From ZC4RG20 sp964553875 (lineage in GTDB: Bacteria; Pseudomonadota; Gammaproteobacteria; Steroidobacterales; Rariloculaceae), in contig CAZKNH010000006.1 in the NCBI GenBank assembly GCA_964553875.1, forward strand, positions 6,950-70,949: a stretch of DNA of 64,000 nucleotides. The letters are read 5' to 3'. A program made the translations under genes and the position numbers. Under the pieces are notes generated by a model, which worked only from the letters and a program-made list of their open reading frames with translations, did not search any database and had not been told where the DNA came from. Below are positions 8,984 through 17,830 of the stretch, piece by piece; position 1 is the first letter of the stretch; every line of letters starts with the position of its first letter.

Positions 8984-9385
8984 ATGGAACGTGCCATTTG
9001 GGCTCTTCTCGGGGCCGCCGGCCTGCTCACGGCCTCCGCGGCTCACGCGCACCACGCGTTCGCGACCGAGTTTTCCGTCGATCATCCTGTCTCGCTGCAA
9101 GGCAAGGTCACGAAGGTCGAGCTGATCAATCCGCACTCGTGGATTCACCTCGAGGTCGTCGACGAGAACGGCGAAACGGTCACGTGGATGATCGAGGGCG
9201 GAAGCCCGAACGCGCTCGTCCGCCGCGGCATCACGAAGGCATCGATACCGATCGGCTCCGAGCTGATCGTGACCGGCTATCAGGCACGGGACGGCTCGAA
9301 CCGCGCCGTCGGCCGCAACATCACGTTCTCGGACGGACGTGCCCTCTTCTTCCAGGGCACTGCCGTGCCCGAGGGCACCGAGTGA
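8984..9385 (+). CDS. Exported DUF6152 family protein
   Basis: 133 residues with a signal peptide ending AHA and the mature N-terminus HHAF. It also has 'LQGKVTKVELINPHSWIHLEV', 'W.IEGGSPNALVRRGI' and 'GSELIVTGYQARDGS'. These match DUF6152, a small OB-like exported family of unknown function common in environmental Proteobacteria and Acidobacteria. The start at 8984 follows GGGGGAA; the longer in-frame start at 8930 would mask the signal peptide. Its stop overlaps the start of the next gene (TGATG), so the three genes to 11168 form one translationally coupled operon. A second copy lies at 31585-31989, also beside a GVW-family gene. Confidence 0.85.
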   Translation: MERAIWALLGAAGLLTASAAHAHHAFATEFSVDHPVSLQGKVTKVELINPHSWIHLEVVDENGETVTWMIEGGSPNALVRRGITKASIPIGSELIVTGYQARDGSNRAVGRNITFSDGRALFFQGTAVPEGTE

Positions 9386-10200
9386 TGATCGAGCGCATCC
9401 TTTGCGCGCTCGTCGCGAGCGTCGCGACGAGCGCTGCTGCACAAGGCCTGCTGACCGAGATCCCCCGGGCGGCGGATGGCCGCCCGGACCTGAGCGGCGT
9501 CTGGCAGGCGCTGAACACGGCGCATTGGAATCTCGAGCCGCACGTCGCGGACTATCCGGTGCTGCTCGAGCTCGGCGCACAGTTCGCGGTGCCGCCGGGA
9601 CAAGGCGTCGTCGTGGGCGGGAAGATCCCGTACCTGCCCGAAGCGCTCGCCGAGCGCGACCGGCGCTACGAGAACCGTCTCGCCGAGGATCCGGAGGGCA
9701 AGTGCTATCTCGGCGGCGTGCCCCGCTCGACGTACATGCCGTATCCGTTCCAGATCTTCCAGAACGAGCGCGACGTGGTCATCGTCTATCAGTACGCGAC
9801 CGGCTTCAGGCGGATCTTCGTCGACGGTCAGGACGAAGCGCCGCTCGACAGCTGGATGGGCTGGTCGAACGGGCGCTGGGAGGGCGATACGTTCGTCGTG
9901 GAGGTGACCGGGCTGAACGGCCTCACGTGGCTCGACCGCGCGGGCAACTATGCGAGCGAGAACGCGCGCGTCATCGAGCGCTACACGCCCCTCGGCCCGA
10001 ATCACCTGCAATACGAAGCGACGATCGAGGATCCGACCGTGTTCTCGCGGCCGTGGACGATCCGCATGCCGCTCTACCGCATCATCGACGAGAACTTCCG
10101 ACTGCTCGAGTTCAAGTGCGAGCCTTTCGCGGAAGAGAAGATCTACGGACACCTGCGCAAGCCGGGAACGGAGCCTCCTCGAGGAGGATCGAGCCGATGA
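9385..10200 (+). CDS. Exported 'PDLSGVW' family protein of unknown function
   Basis: 271 residues with a signal peptide (ends SAAAQ). The mature protein starts near 'GRPDLSGVW'. Other marks are 'GRWEGDTFVVEVTGLNG' and 'FRRIFVDG', and an 'ERYTPLGPNHLQYEATIEDP' stretch. These are the shared motifs of a large exported beta-rich family seen in Acidobacteria and Gammaproteobacteria that has no assigned role. Start and stop overlap with both neighbours (TGATG upstream, ATGA downstream) show tight coupling. This is one of five paralogues in the window. An enzymatic role is not evident because no invariant catalytic set is recognisable. Confidence 0.85.
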   Translation: MIERILCALVASVATSAAAQGLLTEIPRAADGRPDLSGVWQALNTAHWNLEPHVADYPVLLELGAQFAVPPGQGVVVGGKIPYLPEALAERDRRYENRLAEDPEGKCYLGGVPRSTYMPYPFQIFQNERDVVIVYQYATGFRRIFVDGQDEAPLDSWMGWSNGRWEGDTFVVEVTGLNGLTWLDRAGNYASENARVIERYTPLGPNHLQYEATIEDPTVFSRPWTIRMPLYRIIDENFRLLEFKCEPFAEEKIYGHLRKPGTEPPRGGSSR

Positions 10201-11168
10201 GATACGCAAAGCATTCGACGATCGCGGCCGGCGTCGCCGTGGCGCTCACCGTCTCCGCCGGCGCCGCCGCGCAAGACCATCCGCGGACCGCCTGGGGTGA
10301 GCCCGACATCACGGGCGTGTACAGCGAGTTCACGACGGCGCCGCTCGAGCGCGATCCGGCGCTCGGCGACAAGGAGTTCTTCACGCCCGAAGAGTACGAA
10401 GAGTTCGTGAAGGCGCGGCTCTCGCAGCGGTTCGCGGCCGACGACACGGAGCCCGGCACGCCGGAAGACGTGCACTACAGCATGGAGATGTTCTCGCTCA
10501 GCGAATATGAAGGCGTGTTCTCGCCGAATCTCCGCACGTCGATCGTGACGCAGCCCGCGAACGGCCGGATCCCGCCGCTCCTGCCCGAAGCCCAGGCGCG
10601 CGCCGACGCGCGGGCCGCTGCGCGCCGCGGCCGCGAGTTCGATGGGCCGGAGTTCCGCTCGCTGACGGAGCGCTGCATCGTCTGGCCGAGCACGCTGCCG
10701 CCGATCCTGCCGCGCGGCTACAACAGCAACCTGCACATCTTCCAGAGCCCGGGCTACGTCGTCATCCAGGGCGAGATGGGCGACCCGCGGATCATCCCGA
10801 CGGACGGCCGTCCGCTGCCCGACGATCTCCTGCCGCAGTGGAACGGCACGTCGGTCGGACGATGGGAGGGCGAGACGCTCGTCATCGAGACCGCGGGATT
10901 CCATCCGGAAACCGCCTGGCGGAACGCGAGCGAGCACATGCGCGTGACCGAGCGGATCACGCGCATCGACGAGGACACGCTCGAGTACGCGTTCACGGTC
11001 GTCGATCCGCACACGTGGGGCGAGCCGTGGGGCGGCGTTTATCCGCTGACGAAGATGGACACGATCCTGTTCGAGTACGCGTGCACGGAAGGCAACTACG
11101 GAATGGCGAACATCCTGTCCGGCGCACGTGCGGCCGAGAAGGCGGCGGCGGAGCAAGCGAGCCCCTGA
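10197..11168 (+). CDS. Exported 'GVW' family protein, second copy in operon
   Basis: 323 residues with a signal peptide (ends AGAAAQ), then 'TAWGEPDITGVY', a charged middle, a conserved 'ERCIVWPSTLPPILPRGYNSN', 'QSPGYVVIQGEMGDPRIIPTDGRPLP', and the family motif 'VGRWEGETLVIETAGFHPETAW'. It belongs to the same unknown family as its upstream neighbour but is longer, with an inserted N-terminal part. The ATG overlaps the preceding stop (ATGA), and GAGGAGGAT within the upstream gene is its ribosome binding site. A strong hairpin follows the stop. Function unknown; a shared periplasmic substrate or complex with the preceding gene products is inferred from the operon only. Confidence 0.85.
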   Translation: MRYAKHSTIAAGVAVALTVSAGAAAQDHPRTAWGEPDITGVYSEFTTAPLERDPALGDKEFFTPEEYEEFVKARLSQRFAADDTEPGTPEDVHYSMEMFSLSEYEGVFSPNLRTSIVTQPANGRIPPLLPEAQARADARAAARRGREFDGPEFRSLTERCIVWPSTLPPILPRGYNSNLHIFQSPGYVVIQGEMGDPRIIPTDGRPLPDDLLPQWNGTSVGRWEGETLVIETAGFHPETAWRNASEHMRVTERITRIDEDTLEYAFTVVDPHTWGEPWGGVYPLTKMDTILFEYACTEGNYGMANILSGARAAEKAAAEQASP

Positions 11169-11174
11169 TCGCCC

Positions 11175-11211
11175 GCGGGCCGCTCGCCGTTTCGCACGGC
11201 GAGCGGCCCGC
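11175..11211. terminator. Strong bidirectional hairpin
   Basis: Perfect 15-base arms (11175-11189 and 11197-11211) with a 7-base loop, six bases after the stop of the GVW gene and before the convergent SapC gene. GC-rich with no T-tract; likely to end the DUF6152-GVW-GVW transcript. Confidence 0.65.
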
Positions 11212-11248
11212 CCTCATGCTCTAGCCGCCTGCGGCAGCCCCTGCGAAT

Positions 11249-11998
11249 TCAGCCGTTGCCGGCCGCCGCCCGGCTCTCCTCGTCCACCGGCACACGAAAC
11301 GCCAGTCGGCTCGCATTGCCGAGCGAGAGAAGGTGCGCGTAGATGCAGCCGAGGTAGCCCGAGCGATGCAGATCGCCGATCACGTCGTCGCCGAGCGCTT
11401 TCAGCTTGTTCTCGTCGACGACCCGGAAGTCGTTCATCTTGAAGATTCTTCCGGCCGGGTCTCTCACCTGCATGCTCTGCACGGTGAGCAGGTCGAGCTG
11501 CTTCAGCCGCTCGACGAACCGTCGCGTGCGCTCGGCTTCGGTCAAGGCCTCCTGCAGGAAGCCGAGAACCTTGGCGACGAGCTCGGTCTCCTTGCCGTTC
11601 TCGTCGAAGAGCGGCTCGCCTTCCGAGTCCGAGAGCCCCTCGCAGCTCTCGTCGATGCATACGGCGTAATCGGTTGACTCGGGCGCCGTGCGCGACAGGA
11701 TGAACGGATAGCGGCGAATGAAGATCGGCACGTACGTGCCCCTGGCCCACTGGCCGTTCGGCTCGACGAACAGATTCTCGCCGTCTCGAAGCCCGAGCAC
11801 CGCGACGGGCACCGCGTTGTCGTCCCCGGTGAACACGATCGGATAGTCCCTCGCGGCCTCGTAGAGCTCGACCGCGACGATCGGCACGTAGTGCGCTTTC
11901 GCCGCGAAATCGACGCTGCCCAGCGTCTTGAGCCTGAGGTTCCGATGGCGCTCTCGGTCGAGCGGTACGACGTTCTTGTAAAAGGACGGGCCGGACAT
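11249..11998 (-). CDS. SapC family protein
   Basis: 249 residues, no signal peptide. It starts 'FYKNVVPLDRERHRNLRLK', continues 'FAAKAHYVPIVAVELYEAARDYPIVF', and has 'WARGTYVPIFIRRYPFILS' with an acidic 'CIDESCEGLSDSEGEPLFDENGKE' stretch. These are the standard SapC landmarks. The family is named after an S-layer-associated locus in Campylobacter, but its biochemical role is unknown. In marine and sphingomonad-like bacteria it often neighbours TonB receptors and cupin or PhyH-type enzymes. Here a PhyH-like dioxygenase is divergent from it (12159-12977), in line with that pattern. Confidence 0.9.
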   Translation of the reverse strand: MSGPSFYKNVVPLDRERHRNLRLKTLGSVDFAAKAHYVPIVAVELYEAARDYPIVFTGDDNAVPVAVLGLRDGENLFVEPNGQWARGTYVPIFIRRYPFILSRTAPESTDYAVCIDESCEGLSDSEGEPLFDENGKETELVAKVLGFLQEALTEAERTRRFVERLKQLDLLTVQSMQVRDPAGRIFKMNDFRVVDENKLKALGDDVIGDLHRSGYLGCIYAHLLSLGNASRLAFRVPVDEESRAAAGNG

Positions 11999-12158
11999 CT
12001 CGGTGTTCTCGATCGCAAAGATGGATGGGGCGCTATGCTACCACTTCACGGCGCGCGCTTTTCACGACAAAACGCCACAACAATTCATACAGATTCCGCA
12101 GGCGCTCGGGTGTAGCTTATCGTCCCTGCTCGAGCACGAGCGTCGGTGTCCGCCGCGA

Positions 12159-12977
12159 ATGCCGCAAGTTTCGCCCGACGAGTTTGCCTCGCCCCGCCTG
12201 ACGCCCGACCAGGTCGACGCGTTCATCGAATGCGGCTTCGTGAAGATCGAGGGCGCGTTCCCGCGGAGCCTCGCGGACGAAGCGCGCGCAATCCTGTGGC
12301 GGGACACCGGTTGCGACCCGGACGATCCGCTGACGTGGGAGAAACCCGTCATCCGGCTCGGCTTTTACTCGCAGACCCCGTTCCTGCAGGCGGCGAACAC
12401 GCGCGTGCTGCACCTCGCGTTCGACCGGCTCGTGGGATCGGGCCGCTGGCTTCCGCTCGGCCATCTCGGCACGTTCCCGGTCCGCTTCCCGTCCCCCATC
12501 GAGCCTGACGACACCGGCTGGCACGTCGATCCGAGCTTCGGCCTCGCGCACGAGGACTTCCTGTCGTGGCGCGTGAACGTGACGTCGCGCGGACGGGCGC
12601 TCTTGATGCTGTTCCTGTTCTCGGACGTCGACGTCGACGACGCGCCGACGCGGATCCGCGTCGGGTCGCACCTCGACATCGCCCGGCGGCTCGCACCGGT
12701 CGGCGAGCAGGGCCTGTCCCTTCGGGAGCTCGCGGCAAACGGCTTCGCCGAGAGCGCGGAACGGCCCGAGGCGCTCGCGACCGGAGAGGCGGGAACGGTG
12801 TATCTATGCCATCCGTTCCTCGTTCATGCGGCCCAGCGGCACCGCGGCACACGCCCGCGCTTCATGGCGCAGCCTCCGCTCGTTCCCGTCGGCGAGCTCG
12901 TGCTGGATCGGCCGGACGGCCGTTACTCGCCCGTCGAGCTTGCCGTCCGGCGTGCGCTCGACATGCCGGGACGCTGA
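12159..12977 (+). CDS. Phytanoyl-CoA dioxygenase-like Fe(II)/2-oxoglutarate oxygenase
   Basis: 272 residues, cytoplasmic. The first iron ligands are His122-x-Asp124 in WHVDPSF; the distal His lies in 'CHPFLVHAAQRHRGTRPRFM', where the Arg can bind 2-oxoglutarate. The N-terminus 'LTPDQVDAFIECGFVKIEGAFP' is the common PhyH start. Such enzymes hydroxylate small molecules with O2 and 2-oxoglutarate; the substrate is unknown. I chose the ATG at 12159, since longer in-frame starts (12003) would overlap the divergent SapC control region, but its ribosome binding site is weak. It lies close to SapC, with which PhyH-like genes often occur. Confidence 0.83.
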   Translation: MPQVSPDEFASPRLTPDQVDAFIECGFVKIEGAFPRSLADEARAILWRDTGCDPDDPLTWEKPVIRLGFYSQTPFLQAANTRVLHLAFDRLVGSGRWLPLGHLGTFPVRFPSPIEPDDTGWHVDPSFGLAHEDFLSWRVNVTSRGRALLMLFLFSDVDVDDAPTRIRVGSHLDIARRLAPVGEQGLSLRELAANGFAESAERPEALATGEAGTVYLCHPFLVHAAQRHRGTRPRFMAQPPLVPVGELVLDRPDGRYSPVELAVRRALDMPGR

Positions 12978-13093
12978 CTGCCCCCGACACGGACCTTTGC
13001 TTCCCGAGAGCCTGCGGAGATCCTTTATGATCTCCGGACCGCCTGGCCCTGTGGGGAGGATCGGGCTACGGGACCTCTGCGAGGAGAACACCA

Positions 13094-14023
13094 ATGAAAG
13101 AGATCAGCAGGCGCACCTTCATGAAGTCCACGGGCGCTTTGGCCGCCGTGCCCGCGCTCGCGTCGGTATCGGCCGCTGCGCGCGCGCAGCAGCAGAGCGC
13201 GGGCGAGCTTCGCGTCGAGCGCGACATCGTCTTCGGCAAGGGTGGCGACATGGATCTTCTGCTCGACGTCTATCATCCGGCCGAAGGCGTGCCCCCGAAG
13301 CGAACGGCGATCATCCATCTCTTCGGCGGCGGCTTCTTCGTCGGCAACAAGAACGCGGGCTACATTCAGAACAACGTCCGCGTGCTCGCGCAGCTGGGCT
13401 ACACGAACGTCTCCGCGACATATCGCCTGCAGAGCCAGGGGCACTGGCCCGCGCAGATACACGATACGAAGGCCGCGATCCGCTGGACTCGCGCGAATGC
13501 CGGCCGGCTCGGCATCGACGCGGACAAGATCGCCGTAGCCGGCTACTCCGCCGGCGGCATGCTGGCGCTGATGGCCGCGGGCACGAACGGAATCGAGGAG
13601 TTCGAAGGCGACGGCGGCAACGCGGGCGTCAGCAGTGAAGTGCAAGCCTGCATCGGCGTCTATCCGCTCGCGAGCGCGCAGACGGCGAGAGGCCTGTTCC
13701 CGGAAGGGCAGGCGACGCCGGAGAACATCGCCGCGGCCTCACCGACGAGCTACATCTCGGAGAAGTTCGCGCCGACGATCTTCATCCACGGCACCGCCGA
13801 CAACACGGTGCCGGTGTCGTCGAGCATCGACTTCTTCAACAAGCTGCACGCGCTCGGCGTCCCGACCGCGCTGACCCTGATCCAGGGCGCCGACCATGCG
13901 TTCGACAACAACGCTTTCGACGCGATCGAGCTGATGGCGAAGTCGATCGACCTCTTCCTCGACCGCCTGATCGCGAATCCGCAGCCGTATCCGCGTTTCG
14001 GCGCCGGCGGACCGCGCCGCTGA
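13094..14023 (+). CDS. Tat-exported alpha/beta-hydrolase (carboxylesterase type)
   Basis: 309 residues. The N-terminus MKEISRRTFMK is a twin-arginine signal, cleaved near AAARAQ, so the protein folds before export. The hydrolase core has an oxyanion loop 'HLFGGGFFVG' (HGGGF-like), nucleophile Ser152 in GYSAGG, an Asp in 'IHGTADNTVP' and a His in 'GADHAF', which makes a complete triad. It resembles hormone-sensitive-lipase and BD-FAE-type esterases. The substrate may be an ester or acyl-sugar; nothing in the context fixes it. A ribosome binding site (GAGGAGAACACCA) precedes the ATG. The end meets a 16-bp inverted repeat. Confidence 0.92.
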   Translation: MKEISRRTFMKSTGALAAVPALASVSAAARAQQQSAGELRVERDIVFGKGGDMDLLLDVYHPAEGVPPKRTAIIHLFGGGFFVGNKNAGYIQNNVRVLAQLGYTNVSATYRLQSQGHWPAQIHDTKAAIRWTRANAGRLGIDADKIAVAGYSAGGMLALMAAGTNGIEEFEGDGGNAGVSSEVQACIGVYPLASAQTARGLFPEGQATPENIAAASPTSYISEKFAPTIFIHGTADNTVPVSSSIDFFNKLHALGVPTALTLIQGADHAFDNNAFDAIELMAKSIDLFLDRLIANPQPYPRFGAGGPRR

Positions 14024-14026
14024 GCC

Positions 14027-14069
14027 TGTGTCAGACACGATTTTCCGCAGGAGAATCGTGTCTGACACA
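14027..14069. repeat. Perfect 16-bp inverted repeat, TGTGTCAGACACGATT family
   Basis: Arms TGTGTCAGACACGATT (14027-14042) and AATCGTGTCTGACACA (14054-14069) with an 11-base loop. It fills almost all of the space between two convergent genes (stops at 14023 and 14075). The core is shared with 3783-3817. The position suggests use as a bidirectional terminator; the recurrence suggests a mobile, REP-like origin. Confidence 0.85.
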
Positions 14070-14074
14070 TTATT

Positions 14075-15007
14075 TCACTCCGGCACGAACGCAATCGTCA
14101 TGCTGCGGTACGCGCCGTCGAGAAAAGCCGACGCGTCGCCGAACTCGGCTTCGTGCTCTTTGAGCGGGTTGATCGCGACCACGTCCTCGTAGCCGAGGCC
14201 CATGTTCATGTAGCCGATCATCGTCTCGAACAGCGCGAGATGGAGGTCACGGTGCCGCACCACCTCGCGGCCCGTCATCACCCGACCGTCGGCCGGCACG
14301 ACCTTCGTGTCGGGCGCGACGAGCTCCGCGAGCCACTGGAGCGCGCGGACCCGCCCGCCGTACCAGGCGCCGTTACGGTAATCGATCAGCGGCCACCGCT
14401 CCGCAGACAGGACGCCGCCGACCGCGACGACGTCGAGCTCCGGGAAGTGCACGTAGAGATCGCCGTCCGTATGCGCCTGCGGCAGATAGCCGTAGTCGAC
14501 GCGCTGCCCGGCGAACTCGAACGAGCCATCGCCCCGCGTGACCTGGTTCGGTCTTGCCGCTTCCGGCAACGGCTCGATCCTTTCGTACGTCGCGGAATAC
14601 CGCAGGTGGCTCAGGAACAGCCGCGTCTTCTCGTGCGCGAAGATCACGCCGCCCGCGCGGCCGACGAGCTCGTTCGCGCCGATCTGCTCGGGATGCCAGT
14701 GCGTGTTGATCAGCGTATGAACGCGATCGTTGCCGGTCGCATCGTAGACGGCGCGGAGCAACGCCTCCGCGTGCTCGGCGAGCCCGCCGTCGACCATCAG
14801 CGCGCCTTCGGGGCCCGGAAACGCGAGGACGTTCGCACCGGCGCCTTCGAGCAGGAACACCCCGCCCAAGTCGGTCGTGCGAATCTCGGCCGCGCGTGCT
14901 GCGGCGCAGGGCAGCAGCATGCCGCCGATCGACACGGCGCCCGCGAGCTGCACGACGTTGGCGGATGCGCCGAGAAAGCGCCGCCGCGACCAGCGGGATT
15001 CAGTCAT
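14075..15007 (-). CDS. Tat-exported MBL-fold-like protein with altered metal site (module A)
   Basis: 310 residues. A Tat signal (SRRRFLG) precedes a beta-lactamase-like fold: 'GVFLLEGAGANVLAFPGPEGALMVDGG' and 'HTLINTHWHPEQIGANELVGRAGG'. The usual HxHxDH metal motif reads His103-Trp-His105-Pro-Glu107-Gln108: the Asp is Glu and the last His is Gln. A later 'AHTDGDLYVHFPELDVVAVGG' keeps one possible ligand. It may bind one metal or none; hydrolase activity should not be assumed. Its ATG overlaps the stop of the ankyrin gene by eight bases, so it is the last gene of the DUF1592-DUF1552-ankyrin-MBL module. Its counterpart is at 23307-24434. Confidence 0.86.
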   Translation of the reverse strand: MTESRWSRRRFLGASANVVQLAGAVSIGGMLLPCAAARAAEIRTTDLGGVFLLEGAGANVLAFPGPEGALMVDGGLAEHAEALLRAVYDATGNDRVHTLINTHWHPEQIGANELVGRAGGVIFAHEKTRLFLSHLRYSATYERIEPLPEAARPNQVTRGDGSFEFAGQRVDYGYLPQAHTDGDLYVHFPELDVVAVGGVLSAERWPLIDYRNGAWYGGRVRALQWLAELVAPDTKVVPADGRVMTGREVVRHRDLHLALFETMIGYMNMGLGYEDVVAINPLKEHEAEFGDASAFLDGAYRSMTIAFVPE

Positions 15008-16523
15008 GACTCCGGTGCGTGTAGACGGGCGGATACACGCGCGGCTCGCCGAGCGGCCAGATGTCGACCCAGATGCCCTGCGGCGGGCCGAGCACGGGCC
15101 AGTCCGGCGTGCCGTCGAACTCGACGGTCGCGCCGAGCTCGCGCAGGAGCGCCGCCTCCTCGTGGTAGATCGGCGTCTGCAGCGCCATGAACGGCATGAA
15201 GCCCCGAGACTGCGTGTAGTCGAGCGCCGTCAGGCCGTCCTGATCCTTCGCGTCCAGGTCGATCCCATACGCGGCGAGCTGCTTGATGACCTCCTTGTAG
15301 CGCTTGCGGACCGCGTAATGCAGCGCCGTGCCGCCGCGGACTTCCTGCATGTGGTGGACCAGCGCGATGACGTTCACGTCGGTGCCGGCGTCGTGGAAGA
15401 TCCGGATCAGCTCGAGCGCCCGCGGCTCCGGCGCGCGGCCCGCGAGCACCGCGTGGATCGGCGTCTGGCGGTCGGCCATGTAGATCGTCGCGTCGGCGCC
15501 GTGCTCGAGCAGCAGCCGCACGAGCTCGAGATCCCCGTTGTTCGCCGCGCGGATCAGCGGCGTTGACCCTCGCGTGTTCGTCGAGCCGCGCACGTCCACG
15601 GGGCGGAAGAACACCTGCATGTTCGGGTCCGCGCCGCGCTCGAGGAGCATGCGCACGATCTCGATCCCTTTCGTCTCGTTCGGCGGATCGATCGACGCGC
15701 GGCCGCCGTCCGACCTCGTGTACAAGCCGACTGCCGCGAAAAGCGGCGCCTGGCCGTAGATGTCCCACTGATTGACGTCGGCCCCGGCCTCGATCAGGCG
15801 CTTCGCGAGATCCCAGTTCGCGTTCAGGATCGCGACGAGCAGCGGCGACACGCCTTCCGGATCCGGCAGGTTGATGTCCGCGCCGCTCTCGAGCAGCACG
15901 TCGACGCACGGGATGCAGTTCTCGCGCGCGGCGTAGAGCAGCGGCGTGAACCCGCCGCTGTCGAGGCTCTTCGGCCGCCCCTCGGCGGTGACGTGGCGCT
16001 GATAATCGCGATGGATCGAGCGGGCGTCGACGTCCGCGCCGTGCGCGATCAGGAGCTTCATCATCGCCGGATGGCGGCGCGCCGAGGCCCACATCAGCGC
16101 CGTCTGTCCGCCCCAGCGTTCCCGCGCGTCGACCGTCGCGCCGCGCTCGATCAGGAGCCGCGCCGCGTCGACGTTGCCCGTCCGGGCGACGGCCATCAGC
16201 GCGGTCTGTCCCTCGGGATTCGGCGAATCGACGTCCGCGCCGGCGTCGAGCAGGAGCCTGAGCACCTCGGTATCGGCGACCTCCGCGGCGAGCCCCATCG
16301 CGGTCGCGCCGTAACGGTTCGCCGCGGACACGTCGGCGCCGGCCTCGATCAGCCGGCGCACCTCGTCGACGTCGCCTTCGTAGACCGCCCAATGCAGCGG
16401 CGTGCTGCCGTCCGGGAAGCGGTGGTTCACGTCGGGCGCCTCGGGCGCGCCCGTCGCGCCGTTCGCGAGCAGGCCGAGCACGAGCGCGCTGGCAACGGCC
16501 GTTCGTACCCGTGCCTGCACCAT
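15000..16523 (-). CDS. Exported ankyrin-repeat protein (module A)
   Basis: 507 residues. A signal peptide (about residues 1-26) puts it outside the cytoplasm, which is unusual for ankyrin proteins. About nine to ten ankyrin repeats follow ('GSTPLHWAVYEGDVDEVRRL' onward), making a protein-binding solenoid. A central repeat holds Cys203-x-x-Cys206 (ENCIPC), also present in the paralogue at 28437-30011, so a disulfide or metal site is likely. The ATG lies two bases after the DUF1552 stop and its own stop overlaps the next gene, so all are translated together. It probably scaffolds the exported partners of the module (inference). No enzymatic domain is seen. Confidence 0.92.
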   Translation of the reverse strand: MVQARVRTAVASALVLGLLANGATGAPEAPDVNHRFPDGSTPLHWAVYEGDVDEVRRLIEAGADVSAANRYGATAMGLAAEVADTEVLRLLLDAGADVDSPNPEGQTALMAVARTGNVDAARLLIERGATVDARERWGGQTALMWASARRHPAMMKLLIAHGADVDARSIHRDYQRHVTAEGRPKSLDSGGFTPLLYAARENCIPCVDVLLESGADINLPDPEGVSPLLVAILNANWDLAKRLIEAGADVNQWDIYGQAPLFAAVGLYTRSDGGRASIDPPNETKGIEIVRMLLERGADPNMQVFFRPVDVRGSTNTRGSTPLIRAANNGDLELVRLLLEHGADATIYMADRQTPIHAVLAGRAPEPRALELIRIFHDAGTDVNVIALVHHMQEVRGGTALHYAVRKRYKEVIKQLAAYGIDLDAKDQDGLTALDYTQSRGFMPFMALQTPIYHEEAALLRELGATVEFDGTPDWPVLGPPQGIWVDIWPLGEPRVYPPVYTHRSHD

Positions 16524-16525
16524 GA

Positions 16526-17809
16526 TCAGACCTCGGAGAGCGGTCCGGTGCTGTCCGCGAAGCTTTTCCACTCCTCGTCCGGAACGCCCGCGCGCTCGAG
16601 GATCGTAACCAGCAGGTTCGCGTGCGGCGTGTCCTGCGGATAGCGCAGATGCTGCCCGCCGCGGAGCCCGCCGCCGCGCCCGATCAGCGCCTGCGGCAGC
16701 GGATCGTTGTTGTGCGCATCGCTGTTCGCCATGTTGCTGCCGAACAGGATGATCGCTTGATCGAGCAGCGAGCCTTCGCCGTTCGGGGTCTCCTTGAGGC
16801 GCTTCGCGAACCTCGCGAAGACCTCGGTGTGGTACTGCTGAATCAGGCGCAGATTCGCGATGCGGTCGGGATATCCGCCCCAGTGGGACGTCGGATGGAA
16901 CGCTTCGTTGACGCCCAGGTGCGGATACGTGCGCATGCTCGCTTCCTTGACCATCCGCATCGACGCGACGCGCGTCCGATTCGTCTGCCACGCGAGCGCG
17001 ATCATCTCGAACTGTATGTTGAGCAGCTCGTCGAAGTCGTCGGGTGCGCCGAGCGGCGCCTCCGGCAGATCGGAGAACTCGTGCGCGCTCTCGGCGAGCC
17101 GCTGCACGCGGAGCTCCACCGCGCGGACCGAGTCGAGGTAGTCGCTGACCTTCGCCCTGTCCGCCGCGTCCAGCTTCCGGGTCAGGCTCGCCGTCGACTC
17201 CTTCACGTAGTCGAGCAGGCTCGTCTTCGAGCGCAGGATCGCTTCGCGCTCCTCGTGCGTCTGCCCCTGCCCGAACATCGAGAAAAACACCTTGCGCGGA
17301 TTGCCCTCCATCGGCAGCGGCTGATCCGGCGTGCGGAACGAGATCACGCCGCCGGGCTCTCCGCAGAGCTCCATCGACGGCAGCGGCGTGTCCTTGCCGA
17401 GATGCCGGGCCGCGATCTGATCGACCGTGACGCCGACGCCGGTCGCCGGGTTGCGGAACCGCGGGTTCACCGCGTTCAACCACGTCTCCTCGATGATGCC
17501 GTGCGGGTTCGAGCTCTCGCCGCCCTTGTTGCGCAGCCCGCTGACGACCGTCACGTGCTCGCGCAGCGGCGCGAGCGGCTCGAGGATGAACGGAAACTCG
17601 AAGTCGCGGCCGACCTTCTCGGGCTCCCACTCCCACTGCAGCGCGCCGTGCGGGAAGTAGACGAAGCCGAGGTACGGCCGCGGCGCGGCCGCCGTCTGCG
17701 CGAGCGCGGTGCCCGCCGGGATCATCGCGTCGAGCAAGGGCAGTGCGATCGACGCGCCGGCGCCTTTCAGGACGGTGCGTCGTGACAGGTGCTTCTTCGT
17801 CAGGAACAT
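16526..17809 (-). CDS. Tat-exported DUF1552 protein (module A)
   Basis: 427 residues. The Tat signal 'LSRRTVLKGAG' is followed by the DUF1552 body: 'PHGALQWEWEPEKVGRDFEFP', 'PLREHVTVVSGLRNKGG', 'GVTVDQIAARHLGKDTPLPSMEL', 'RVASMRMVKEASMRTYPHLGVNEAFHPTSHW' and 'ILFGSNMANSDAHNNDPLPQALIGRGGGLRGGQHL'. The family resembles DUF1501/sulfatase-like proteins, is exported folded, and is regularly encoded next to DUF1592 proteins in Planctomycetes and Myxobacteria; its biochemistry is unknown. The His- and Asp-rich segments could bind metal (inference). The N-terminal 35 residues are nearly identical to the copy at 27076-28440. Confidence 0.93.
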   Translation of the reverse strand: MFLTKKHLSRRTVLKGAGASIALPLLDAMIPAGTALAQTAAAPRPYLGFVYFPHGALQWEWEPEKVGRDFEFPFILEPLAPLREHVTVVSGLRNKGGESSNPHGIIEETWLNAVNPRFRNPATGVGVTVDQIAARHLGKDTPLPSMELCGEPGGVISFRTPDQPLPMEGNPRKVFFSMFGQGQTHEEREAILRSKTSLLDYVKESTASLTRKLDAADRAKVSDYLDSVRAVELRVQRLAESAHEFSDLPEAPLGAPDDFDELLNIQFEMIALAWQTNRTRVASMRMVKEASMRTYPHLGVNEAFHPTSHWGGYPDRIANLRLIQQYHTEVFARFAKRLKETPNGEGSLLDQAIILFGSNMANSDAHNNDPLPQALIGRGGGLRGGQHLRYPQDTPHANLLVTILERAGVPDEEWKSFADSTGPLSEV

Positions 17810-17830
17810 CGCTACTCCTCCAGTAACCCG

